This document shows, in pieces, positions 22,501 to 33,800 of a stretch of 64,000 nucleotides of DNA. Source of the stretch: Oryzias latipes (lineage: Eukaryota; Chordata; Actinopteri; Beloniformes; Adrianichthyidae). The notes under the pieces were generated by a model. It was not told the origin of the DNA. It saw only the letters and a list, made by a program, of their open reading frames with translations, and did not search any database. Made by a program: the position numbers and the translations under genes. How positions within the stretch are numbered: position 1 is the first letter of the stretch; each line of letters starts with the position of its first letter. The DNA lies in contig NC_019859.2 in the NCBI RefSeq assembly GCF_002234675.1, forward strand, positions 28,701,973 through 28,765,972, given 5' to 3'.

Positions 22501-25328
22501 ATCAAAACTCCTCTGTTCTGTCGGATCAAAATCAGCAGAAGTTGAGGAAACGGAGGAACATCAAGCGTTCATCCACCTTAAAAAGAGCAGAATGTCATCA
22601 AGCTGAAGGCCTCTCAGACGGCCACATTTAAAAAGGTCTGAGTCCCCTAGTGTGGCCGAAGAGACGTCACCGGAATGGAAATATAACGTGTCATTCCACT
22701 ACTACGCAGATGACATCCAGATCTATCTTCCCCTAAAATCTGGAGGAGCAGAGGGTCTCGACAGATTGCAGAACTGCTTAGCAGACATCAAGTCTTGGAT
22801 GGAGCTGAACTTCCTCTGTCTGAACAAAAAAAAGACAGAGGTGTTTGTTTTTGGAAAGTCTGACCTGCTGACAGGCTGCTGTAGGGCTGTTGGCCCCTGG
22901 GACCCTTCAGATGCTCCGTTCATTAGAAATCTTGGGGTAAACCTTGACAGGCATTTTAAATTCGACAAAAAGGTCAGTCTTGTAGTCCGGTCTAGTTTTT
23001 ATCACTTAAGGCTAATTAGCAAAATCAAGCCATATCTACCTCCTCACGCTTTGCAACAAGTGATTCATGCCCTGATCTTCTCTAGACTGGACTACTGTAA
23101 CTCTCTGTACAGTGGTATGGATCAGTCTCTGCTCCGCCGTCTCCAGCTGGTTCAAAATTCAGCGGCCCGCCTGTTAACGGGGACCAGACGGTGTGAGCAT
23201 ATAACTCCACTTTTACGCCCCCCTTCACTGGCTGCCTGTGTCTTTTAGAATTACTTTTAAGATTCTACTTTTGGTTTTTAAATGTCTGAATGGTCTGGCA
23301 CCTCAGTATCTTTCTGAGCTTTTGCATGTTTATCGCCCATGTCGAGTCCTAACGTCTGAAGATCAAATGCTTTTAGTGGTTCCCAGGACTCGGCTTGTGA
23401 CTCGGGGAGACAGAGCCTTTTCAGTTGCAGGTCCTAAACTCTGGAATGCTCTCCCCTATTCTGTGAGGTCTGCCAGAACTGACAGTAATTTTAAGACTCT
23501 TTTAAAAACACATCTTTTTACTCAGGCTTTTAACTCCAGTGAGCATATCTAGTGGGACTTGTTCATTTTATTGATTTTATTCTTTTATTGTTTTATTGTG
23601 ATTGTTTCTTTATTGCATCATATTGTTTGTGATTTTATTGGATTTTATGTTAAGCACTTTGGTTGCCTTGGCTTTTATAAGTGCTATACAAATAATAAAT
23701 TGATTGATTGATTGATTGAAACTGTGGCTGTGTGAGGAGAAAGGACTCTGACCTCCTCCCTACAGAAGCTGCTGCAAACTGATGCAGCTGCTGAAGCCCA
23801 GAGGTGCTAAGCAAAAAGTCTTTCACCCCAGCTGCACACACAGATCAGTAGAGCTCATGCTGAGTTCAGTGTTTTTGCAAAGTCAAGCAATCTTTATCTT
23901 GATTTCACTGTTGTTGGCGTCCACCTGTCACGGGGGCGGCGGAAATCGTCACCCCGCTAACCGCATCCCTTTCACATGTGCTGTCCATCCGAAAGGTGGG
24001 TGAGTTGGAAGCATAAGCCAAGGTCAAGCCTCAAACTTGAGTAACATGCCTGTTAACCTTCAGTGAAACACGGCTTAGTGAAGGAGACCGCGATGGGGTT
24101 TGGCAGCCCGACTAGACTTGACCGTTTACCTGAGATCACCGGGAATGACCGAGGAGGAGGAGGAGTGCGTCTCTACATCAAGCAGAGGTCCTGTCATACC
24201 ATCGATCTATCTGCACGACGCTCTGCAGTTTATCCTGGGAGATTTTAGCACCGTACTCTGACCAAAGCTCTGAAAACTGATGGACATTGTGTGTCTTACT
24301 ACACCGCAGCAAAAAATTTCAAAGATAGATCTCTGCTCCAGTTCAATAAGCAATGCCTTTGCCATCTTTAGGAGCTTCCAACCACGACTGCATACTTTTA
24401 GTTCCTGTGTATAAGCTTGTCTTTAGCACGAAGAGAAAGAAATCAAAATGTGGTCAGCTGATAGTATTTCATCTCTTCGGGTCTGTTTGGACTGCACAGA
24501 TGTTCAATTAGCTTTGTGATTCTGTTTCATCCTACATCTCTTTCTGTAAGGATCTCAATAAGGTTATTGTTTATCCAAACAACCGACCATGGATAACTAA
24601 GGAACTCAAAATGATTACGGTATCAACAAAAAGGTTACAAAACCAACCCCTCATAAAAATAGACCATCTCCAAAGACATAAATAGGGAAAACAGGAAAGG
24701 TTCAAGGAAAAAGTGAAAACAGTTTATTTGGGTAACATTTCATCAGCCTGCCAAGGTCTCAAATCTAAAGCCTCCATGAATAAGCAAACAGAGACGACCA
24801 AACATAATTTCACTATTGGAGGTGCGTCAGAATCAGAACTACCAAACGTTTTCAATAACTTATTTTCCCGTTCTAAAACGGGGGATTTTATAAAGCATGT
24901 TCCAGCACTGAAGAATTCTCTCATTTCACTGGACGAACGTGTGATTGACAAAAACCAACCAGATGTTCTGTTGAAGAAAACCAGCAGAACATCAGCATTT
25001 GTAAATCTGCATGCTTATAAAATGAGATTGAGTTTTTCATTTGGGTGTTTTTGGAAATGAGAATTATAGTACATGGGCATCTGTAACTAAATATACATTT
25101 GGTTAGGGCACTGGACTTAGATGGTGGATGTACTGGGTTTAGTTAGGAAAGTAATGAGTTAGGGTAAAAGGGGAGTTTATAAGATTTTTCTTCTCCTCGC
25201 TCCCTTTTGAACTTTTGTTGTTTATATAATTTTGTATTGTCTTGCTTTATATAATTTTCTTGTTTTATATAATTATTGTCTCGTCTACACTTGTTTTCAC
25301 TTGTCCTAAATCAATCAATCAACCAATT

Positions 25329-25364
<36 letters not shown>

Positions 25365-27767
25365 CCAACACAGTCCTGATCCACTTTGCGGGCGTGAGCT
25401 GAGCGTCTGCGCTCACCAACTCAGTCAAGTCTTCTCCACTCTTTCAGATGTGTGCCAAACAGCGCTTGATTCCTTCAGTTTGGAAAAAAATCCGCAATAA
25501 TTCCAACCTCAAGAACAAAAATATCCTAAACAATTAACTGAGTTTAGACATGCTGCGTAGTCATGAAAACCTTTAACTCCTTCAGGTCTGAAAAACTTGA
25601 CCCCCTACTGTTTGCATATGAAGCCCGAAAATGAGGAGAGGATGCAAAACTTTTCCTTCTTAACAAAACGTCCACACATTTAGAAAAACCTCGATCTTAT
25701 GCAGGACTTCTATTGCAGATTTTCTACAGCTTTAATAAGATGGAACCGCATTTTTTAATCCCACGGCTCGCCGCTTATTTCAACTTAACCGATAAATTTT
25801 TGCTTTTTTGAAAACTATTTTGCAGAAAGGAAGAGGCAGATCTTAGTGAATGGGATTTTCTCAGATGTCATGGTTTCTAACATAGGTTGTGTTCCATCTC
25901 CTGTCGCTTTAATTCTTTACACCGTGGGTCACAGAAAGAGGGCAGCTCCCTGGTTACATTTTCAGACGATACAGCACTTCTGACCCTCCTCCGAACGCCA
26001 GAGTTGGACCCCGGCAGCGCTCTGACACGCTTTGGAAACTGGAATAACTAGGATTTTTGCGACTTAATGTAGAGAAAACAAGGGAACTCAGTGTAGATTT
26101 TAAGAAAAGCAGGGCCAAACCTCAAGCGAGCTTCATTCATGGGAGGAAGTTGAAATAGTTGAAAGTTACAGGAACTTAGTGTTTGACTAAAATTTGATTT
26201 AAAAAAACATTTTCCTTTGTGTGCTGGTTTGGGGCCCTGTGTGTGAAAGACAAAAAATTCCACCCATCCCGAGTGGCCGGAATGGACTCCGGCAGCCCCG
26301 TGACCCCGAAAGGGACAAAACGGGTCCAGAAGATGAATAAAGTCACAGGCATCCAACCAACAAATCTGAACTCGCCGTGGGAGCGGCAGGTGGTGCAAAA
26401 AGCAAAAAATGCCATCTTAAACACACAAGCACATCCTGTCTTACAGCTTTTTAAAGACGTATTCAGGTTGCCGCTCTATTGCTCCAGCAAGGAACACTAG
26501 CAGGTACTTCACATTGTTTCTCCCAAATACCCTAAAGCTCTTAAATCAAAGTGGACATTCCCCAGAGTAGAAAGTCCCCGTTTATACTTTTTAGCCCTTA
26601 ATTGTATTTTTTATTTTGATTTCTTTTCAAATCTATTTAACACACTTGTTTTTACCGTGTTGTTGTTTGCTGTTGTTTTATCTCATACGCTAAAAAACAG
26701 CTTTTAACTGAATTCCCCTTGAGGGACTAATACATTTATTCTATTCTATTCTAGCTTAGAGTGGACCTACCTCTCTCTGAGCTGCTCAGAGTTCTTCTCC
26801 ATGCTCTCGTTCTCGGCAAACTCAATCAGTTCCCGCGCTGCGCGGCCCATGTTCACGGCGGTGGGCCTGGCCGAGGTCAGGTGACACAGAGACTCCCTGA
26901 TGAAGGTGACGGGGTCATCTCCCCCGGCGCCGGCCCGCAGCTCCACGGCCAAACTGAGGCAGCCAACGATGGCGATAGCTGGAGCTCCACGCACCTAAAG
27001 AAGAAACATCATCATCATCATCTCACCTTTAACATTATCTCCTCCCCTCAAAGAAGAGAGTAAATCAAGTCATCTAGCACCATCTTCATCCTTTACCACT
27101 TTCCTTATCCTCTGCAATCGTCTTCAGACACCTCTCCTTTCCCATCATCCTCTGCTACCATCATCATCCACTGCCACCTTCCTTATTTTCTGCAACCCTC
27201 TTCATCTTCATCCTCACCTTGTCCGTCCATTATTATTATCGTATCATCATCTCGTCTTCCTCATAGCTGAAGTCTTTTTGCGTGTACGTCACATACCTTC
27301 ACGCACGCTCACAGCCCGCATCATCACGTCTGCAGCCTCCGACAATGTTTCCCGTTTTTCATCAGTCTGCGCATTTGCGCGGGGGAGGGGGCACATGAAT
27401 TATTCATCCCCAATGTCTCCCAGAGAAAGGGGGGTTGGGGGTTGGGTGGGGAGCCCGTGAACACCTGCTTCCCCCAAAACATCAAAAAAAAGAGTGGGGG
27501 GCACGAAGGGGCAAGGGCGTGCGCTGAAGGTCCGGGTGCTGACGACACAAGGGGTACCAGAGGCCGCGAGCGGTTCATGCGCGCGGGGGACGGGAGCACA
27601 AAGAAGCCCATGCATGACGCGGACCCCCCCCGTACCTTCATGGCCTTGATGGCCTCGTAGGCGGCCTGCACGCCGCGGATCTCCTCGTACACCGTCTGGT
27701 GTGGCAGCAGCAGCTGGTTGAGGATCTGCAGGGACCCGGTCCCGTAGCGGATCGCCTCGAGCGTCAT
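16561..27767 (-). CDS. mri1: Methylthioribose-1-phosphate isomerase
   Basis: Converts 5-methylthioribose 1-phosphate to methylthioribulose 1-phosphate in the methionine salvage pathway, cytosolic/nuclear. Six exons on the minus strand: 27636-27767, 26771-26994, 20580-20749, 20335-20511, 20041-20265, 16561-16694. All phases agree, giving 353 aa (human 369). Starts [21 protein letters not shown], as in mammals. LTHCNTG places the catalytic Cys at residue 161, and [10 protein letters not shown] places the catalytic Asp at 241; [10 protein letters not shown] is also intact. The final exon reads ...[20 protein letters not shown] and ends a little short of human. Introns 2 (6 kb) and 5 (3.3 kb) are filled with LINEs and DNA transposons. 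The enzyme looks functional. Confidence 0.95.
17463..18145. mobile_element. TIR DNA transposon, non-autonomous (pair with 45.07 kb)
   Basis: The left end acacaccgggacgaat and right end attcgtcccggtgtgaac are inverted repeats bounding about 680 bp. Related sequence recurs inverted at 45072-45430. The element is rich in gcg/cgc words, unlike its AT-rich surroundings. A 120-aa frame (17712-18074) has no recognised domain and is probably decayed. Ends resemble Harbinger/ISL2EU-like families, but this is not certain. It lies in mri1 intron 5. Confidence 0.65.
18202..19310 (+). pseudogene. Tc1/mariner transposon with broken transposase
   Basis: The left end caggtggggcaaaaaagtat and the internal ggaaaataagtatttggtca are Tc1-family terminal sequences. 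Transposase remnants occur in several frames: around 18600-18660 ([13 protein letters not shown]-type DDE region) and 19020-19165 ([17 protein letters not shown]... toward the C-terminus). Frameshifts and deletions disrupt it; the right end decays near 19310. Sits in mri1 intron 5. Confidence 0.85.
20981..21186 (+). mobile_element. tRNA-derived SINE
   Basis: A-box-like tgcagtggtagagcgg and B-box-like tttggttcccgccc form an RNA polymerase III promoter about 45 bases apart. The body contains gagcaagacactacacccc and the tail tgaatgtgacgtaaagcgct. It lies in mri1 intron 2 and is followed at once by another element at 21187. Confidence 0.75.
21187..22240 (+). mobile_element. Dispersed repeat, copy B (pair with 5.1-5.7 kb)
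   Basis: Begins about tagggttgggtgatgtccc. Shares ordered blocks with copy A (gagcagagcag, actcaggagaaccg, gtttagaagatcatct). No intact coding frame. The right boundary is uncertain. The following 22240-22640 is unidentified. Confidence 0.55.
22645..23720 (+). pseudogene. L2-clade LINE, 5'-truncated, frameshifted reverse transcriptase
   Basis: An open frame from 22652 encodes the RT core [12 protein letters not shown], then [30 protein letters not shown] and [12 protein letters not shown]. The frame is lost near 23225 in a C run and resumes at about 23238 with [19 protein letters not shown]...VPRTRL...WNALP, the usual L2 C-terminus. The 3' end is a short UTR, ctatacaaataataa, then ATTG repeats ending near 23719. 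The N-terminal endonuclease is missing. Confidence 0.88.
24060..26757 (+). pseudogene. Heavily decayed Rex/Jockey-like LINE
   Basis: Ordered remnants on the plus strand: an endonuclease-like stretch (24080-24250), a linker with [13 protein letters not shown]-type sequence (about 24565-24610), an N-terminal RT stretch (24830-24960), then [11 protein letters not shown] and [12 protein letters not shown] (25960-26090). It ends with ctattctattctag at 26757, a tail typical of Rex-like LINEs. Many stops and frameshifts. Interrupted by an unidentified AT-rich segment 25060-25300 and an AATC microsatellite. Confidence 0.65.
25308..25360. repeat. (AATC)n microsatellite
   Basis: About 12 tandem aatc units with two substitutions, within the decayed LINE region of mri1 intron 2. 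Confidence 0.9.
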
Positions 27768-28030
27768 GACGAAAATTTGGAGCAGGACAGCGCGCGCCCG
27801 CACGCTCACTTTCTTTGACACCCGCACGGACACGCGGGCGGAGACTGGAACGACCGCGGGCCGTGAACGTCTCAGGGAGAGGAGGAGCGGATGAAGGGGA
27901 GCAGAGGGAAACGGAGGGACCTCCTCGCGCTGACACGAGCAGGAAGGCGCGTGCAGACATGGAACCACGTGTCCAGTCAGCAGGAAGAGCTGGATCAGAG
28001 GCCACGCCCACCGAGAGGCGCGGGTTATCC
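27768..28030 (-). promoter_or_regulatory. GC-rich mri1 promoter region
   Basis: CpG-dense sequence immediately upstream of the mri1 ATG (27765-27767), without an obvious TATA box, as expected for a housekeeping gene. The long minus-strand frames crossing it reflect GC content rather than protein. Confidence 0.5.
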
Positions 28031-28049
28031 GATTCGTTGTGCCCGCCCT

Positions 28050-30832
28050 CCCCACCAGAAAAGATCTTTGTGTTGGAAAGTTTCACCCCCACACGTTTTA
28101 AGGAGGAACAAAGACACCCCCACCCCCTTCAGGACTCCCCCTCTTCTGCATCAAAAGGAGGTCATCTTTAAAATGGGAAAGGACGTCAAACGCTGCAGAT
28201 TTCTGATTGTTTACTTGTTTATTTTAGGACTGCGTCCTTGTACACATGAGTTTGTCTTGACCCCGCCCCCACACACAGCCTGAATAAGCAGGCTTTCAGG
28301 TTCCCGCCGTAAAACACACCGTATGCAGAACATTGATTAGACACACATAATGATTGGCTTGAACAGCAGAGGAGCGAGGACACTGCGCAAGCGCGCCAAA
28401 AGACATTTAACAGTATGTTCTTCTTCCTCTGGCCTGCCACACTGAATGCGGATGAGCTTGTTGCCATGACAACCTGACAGCCTCAGAGGTTGAGATAAGG
28501 TTGGGGGGGGGGGGGGGGGTTGTCAGAGGAGGGTCATCCTCTGCAGTCAAACATCTTCCATCAGAGGCTAAACTGACACGTTCCGTCTTCCAAACAAAGT
28601 TTGAACTTTTCGTTTTATTTGAAAAAATGAAACCAAATATTTATAAATGAATTATTTCCTTCTAGAATCAAACTGTTCTGTAATCTGAGATTTGTAATGA
28701 TTTTAAATAAAGAATCTATTTCATTCAGTTTTGTGTGATGATGCTACTTCAGACCAAAGAATATTCCATTTGATGTAAAAAGCAATTCCTCTCCTAATCA
28801 TAGAACACGGAGAACCCCTCAGCATCTTCTGCAGGCCATCTGTGTTTTCACTCTGTGTGGAAGGTTTGAGCAGAAATGAAACTCTTTGCAGGACTCAGCA
28901 GTTTGGTGGAGCGCTGCTGCTCCTCAGCACGCAGCAGCAGGAGGCGAGTCCATCCCAGTGAGCAGCAGCCGTCCATTATTGACCACATTCAACAGAATCA
29001 GAGAGTTCAAAGAAACCCAAAGCCAACCTACGGCAGAATAATCTTGAATTCCAGAGAAAAGAACGTGCATGAAGAAAGTCAGGAGACCGACAGGAAACAG
29101 CCGATTACAACAAAGCAGAAATGCAGATGCAAGCTCCTCCCACATCCCCTCCCTATACACCTCCATCATCTTCAAACATTAACCCCTCACTGAGGGATGG
29201 AGGCTCCAGCACCTCCAAGACAAGGTTTTAGCCTCTTATCAGAGCAACCAAATGAAGCAGATTACTGTAATCTGGGAAAACTGCAGCAGACAGATTAGAT
29301 TAAGATTATCACACACAGAAAACCTGCAGAGGAGTTAAATACGACCCCAGTCCATCAATTGATGTCACTTTAGAACACACGCCCACACATGCACAGGTAC
29401 ACGCGCACACACACACACACGCCCACACATGCACAGGTACACACGCATGCACACACGCACACACACACACACGTCTTGGTCATCTGCAGCCTTGGTCGCA
29501 TCTCTTACATGGACTTCTTCCCATCGATTCCCAAAGGAAAGCAGACAAAGCAGTTTTGTTTAGTGTTAAAAAAGTGTCCATCCCCATCTGTAAACACCCT
29601 CTTCATGTGAGCTTCTCAGTCATAGTGGGCTGGTCCCGTTCGGGGGGGGGGTATGCCAAAGAAGCAGGTCTTCACACAGCAGCCTTCAATGCCAGCTGAG
29701 TAAAGTGAAGGAGGCTCTGTATGCGGTGCAGCGTTTGGAGATTGAAGCCTCAGATGGGGGTGACAGCCGTCTTACGCTTCCACACTCAACTGTGGCGTTT
29801 CCTCTGCAGAGACTCCAGCTGGATGAGAGAAGAGCATGTTCTCACAGGTTCTACAGGGAGAGCTGTTGGCGCCTTTGACTGTATAAGAGAACTGGACTCA
29901 CTATTTCCGCACGCACAACTTCAAATTACAGCAGCTTAAGAACTAAAAACAAATTCAGAACGGCTCCTACGCATACAAACCTTTAAATAGTATGCACCAA
30001 TCGCAGACAAAACCACATTCACGCACAGATCAGAGTTACAAGTGCATGAAGGGTTGTGAGACTCCTTATGCACAAAATACACAAATACAGGTGTAATGAT
30101 TAATCAATGAATCAGTTTATGCAACCAGATCGATCTGTCTGAGGCAAGTTGGTCATTCAATCAAATCAAATTCACCAAAACCATTATAAAATCGTTAAAA
30201 AATACCTTGATTATAATCGCTTTGAGAAAATACCATTTAGATTAAGGCATGGTAGGTTTATTTACCTTTAATGTGAAAATGACCAAGTGCACCAAACCCG
30301 ACTACACACAGGGTTGTACACACTGTCATGGACGCTCAAAGTCAGAAAAAGGCAGCAAAAACATCCTTTTTGTTTTTGAAACAATATGGAAATTAAGTCA
30401 AATTTCAAAATTAAGTAATAATAGATACTTGTCTATGTGACCTGTGTAGGTGAAAGTGAAACAATAATATTCATGTTATCGTGGTATTGCTGTGAGGATT
30501 TTGCGGTTTAGTTTGTTTTTTTAATCAAACATTTCAAATGTTTGTGGCAAGACCACCTACCTTTATTGAGCCATCTGATTGGTCAATTTATAATTTGTAC
30601 TTGTACTGCAGAAAAAAATAGTCCTGAAAAAACTAGAATTAGCAATACACGTTTAAAAAAAACGTATCAGAGCATAAAAAGGTTATTCTGACAAATAGAC
30701 TGACTCAGTAATAGCTGTTTATTTCTCTATAGAAGTCTATGGGATTTTTGATTTTTGTTTGGAACGTGAGAGGGGCGGGGTCACTTAGTCCAGTTCTCAT
30801 ATACTGTCAATGGCACAGACAGATGCACTCAC
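28050..30832. other. Intergenic region between mri1 and the cc2d1a 3' end
   Basis: No exon-like frames. Contains G17 (28503-28519), a CA-rich microsatellite (29376-29473) and G10 (29642-29651). A fragment at 30090-30250 is related to the element at 41.6 kb (gatcgatctgtctgaggca; aaggcatggtaggttta). A stretch at 30690-30810 shares ctatagaagtctatggga-type words with 11940-12020. The last coding exon of cc2d1a, if separate, should be here, but I could not find it. Confidence 0.45.
29376..29473. repeat. CA-rich microsatellite
   Basis: Imperfect (CA)n with two copies of cacgcccacacatgcacagg, interrupted by cg and tgc. Confidence 0.9.
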
Positions 30833-33800
30833 CTCATTCTCCACCATCTTCAGCCTCCCCAGAGCGTCCTTGGCAGCCTCCTGTTCAAAGCGAGTGAAAG
30901 CGTCTTCATCCGACAAAGCAGGGAACAAACAACTACCCCCCCAGCCCCAAACTCACTCTGTTTCCTTGGCTGGAGTATTTTTTCACAGACTCAGAAAGTC
31001 CCTGGACGAAGCGCTGCAGCACAACTTCATACTCTGACGGAAAGAGAAGAATTCAGGTTACAAGATCTGCCGTGTGGAATCTGCTCACATCAGCGCTAAG
31101 GCTGAGAAGATCAAATGCATCATCATAAAACACTGCTGGGAGAGGAACAATAAATGAAATCTGTCTGCACCACATCACATCAAACTCAACCGGACATCAG
31201 CTGCTCCACATGGTGGTGGTAGCATCATGGTATGGGCTTGTTGCTTTGGTGCCAGTGGTCTTTGAAGATTGTTCAAATATCTTGAATGTCAAAAAACAAG
31301 GTTTTACATCTTTGCAATTGCAAGTAGCAAATAGTTTGCAGTGTACCGGTAATGTGAATAAAACCTCAGAGAAGACAGCATTATACAAGTGTGTGGTGTG
31401 TGTGTGTGGAGGGGGGTCAGCTGGGACAACATTCATTGCACCGGTCTGGTTTTCTGTGTGTTTCCTCCATGGTGGGTATTTTTTTCTGCCATGGTTGCTC
31501 TTATAGCCAAGCATCTCCAGGATCACTGCTGCTGAAGTGTAAACCAATTCATTGGTTTCAATGATTGTCACGGTAGAACTTACTCTCAATATTTCATTCA
31601 CAGTTTCCAGGACACTTTCAGGTGGTACTTCACTCAACGGTTGGTATTGCGGTTGCCTGGTGTTCATCCTGGCCATGACCTTAGCTTTTAGGTCAGCTGC
31701 TGCCCTGTTTAGTGTAATGGTATTTATTGAAGCTATGTCTCCAGTGGTGGTTGGGAGGTTGGTGTAACCCCCTCTTGGAACATTGAGCTACTAAATGCTT
31801 TGCAGTTATCCTTGATTGTAGGTTTGAAGGCATTCATTAACTTCACACTCTCTGCATGTTACTTCTCTGAGTAGGATCATTTGTGTTGTAGCATTCTAAC
31901 AGAATCTTTTCCCACATCTAGTCCATTTTCACCTTGTTCCAGTAGCCAACTTTCTATCAGGGTGGTCTGGCTCCCCAGCACCTGACACAGACCTTGTTTG
32001 GCTGGGCGATGTCTGAGCCGGCATGACGTGGTTCAGTGTCTCTCATGATGTATGAGGTAGACACTAGCGTAAAGGGTCTTGCCAAAGGATTATGTTAATT
32101 GCTCGTTGCGCCTCCTGGAAATCAAAACCTGGTTTCTCATGTGCCAGACATGTATACAATGGCAGACATACAAGACCATCGACAATCTCTCCCCAATCTG
32201 AAGCTGCACGCCAGATCTCACCCTGCAGGGTCAAAATGATCACAAGAATAGTGAGAACACATCCCACAACCACACAGGGGGACCCAAGGATTGACCTGCA
32301 GAGAGCTGGACCAAAGTAACAAAGGCTACCATCAGTAACACACTACGCCATCAGGGACTCAAATCCTGCAGTGCCAGACGTATCCCCCTGCTAAAGCCAG
32401 TACATGTGCCGACCCGTCTAAAGTTTGCTAGAGAACATTTGGATGATCCAGAAGAGGATTGTATTAGCAGAATGTCATATGCCCAAATTAAAGCTTTTTG
32501 GTTCACCGTCGCGGTGGAAACATCATTGTTTGGGGCTATTTGTTTGATAAAGTGACCGTCAGAATGAACAGGGCCATGTATTGTGGAACTACCTTCCATC
32601 AGCAATGGCATTGAACATGGTTAAGTCTTTCAGTATGACAATGATCCCAAACACACTGCCAGGACAATGGAGTGGCTTTGAGAAGCATATCAAGATCCTG
32701 GAGCGGTCTAGCCAGTCCCTTATAATAGTCTTTAAAGGGGGTAGAAAGTCTATGTTGTCCAATGACAGCCCCAAAGCAACACTCCTCTAGAGCTTTTTGA
32801 GCCAAGGCACACTATATCCTTTACAAAAATCCTGCGGCACACAAGCCTCCAAAAATTGAAAAAAGGAGAAACTCATAGTCTGCATTGATGTACAGTCTCT
32901 GCAATCTCACTTGCATTTTTGTGATGATTGTGGCAGAAAAATCTGAAAGTTGCAGCTGTTTTTTCTAGAAGTTGTAATAAAAGTTAAGTTAGTTTTCCGT
33001 AATCATTTTCAACTAAACTATTTGAAATTTGACCCTGGTAGTTGTTCTACCCTTCAATTTATTAACATGCTATTTTATGTAACCTCACAAAATAACCCAA
33101 TATATTCTTTCTAAATAGTGATTTGTTTTTTTTTAAATATTTTTTTTCAATGTTAGTGCAAAGGCAACTGTAATTTTTGAACAATATGATCACAATATGT
33201 TTGATACATTTTACACAAAAAGACTAACATTATGTTTGTTTTCTGTAGCTACATAAAAAGCGAACATGTTGAAGTTTTATTAGTATTTCTCTTGTCTTAA
33301 TCAAAAGTCTTTGAAAACTTTAACAAAAATGTTTTATTTCTTTTTAGATGATTAAATTGTTTCAATTTAGTTTAATTGTGTCTGTTGGCCACTTCACCTT
33401 AATCCTGTTTCTTAAATGTTAATACTTCTTCTTAAGTTTAATATATAAAATAATCCAGACATTATTAGAAAAGTGTTTTAGTTAGAAAGATGACTTGGAC
33501 CAAACTCTGGGATGTTTGGCTGTTAATAAACACAAACCTTGAAGGAGAACTAAACTGTTGACCTGTTGAAGATTTAAAAACTGTCTAACGTGTTCGTTGT
33601 GGTTTCAAGACGTTTAACAGTGAAGACTTATTTTACGCTGAGACGCTGTCACTTTACCCCGATGCATCATGAGAGATATAGTGTGATACTGCCGCCGATC
33701 GTAGACACTCTCTGAGCTTCATTATTTTGTTCACTTGTTCCACGGTCTGACACCGGATCACACGGAAAGCTACACCGCTAAAGACGAGCTTTAGCTGGTA

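Noticed and set aside
27324-28092. Minus-strand open frames of 230-243 codons over mri1 exon 1
   Set aside because: Only 27636-27767 matches mri1, and the rest is GC-rich read-through into promoter and intron. The longer frame is a shadow.
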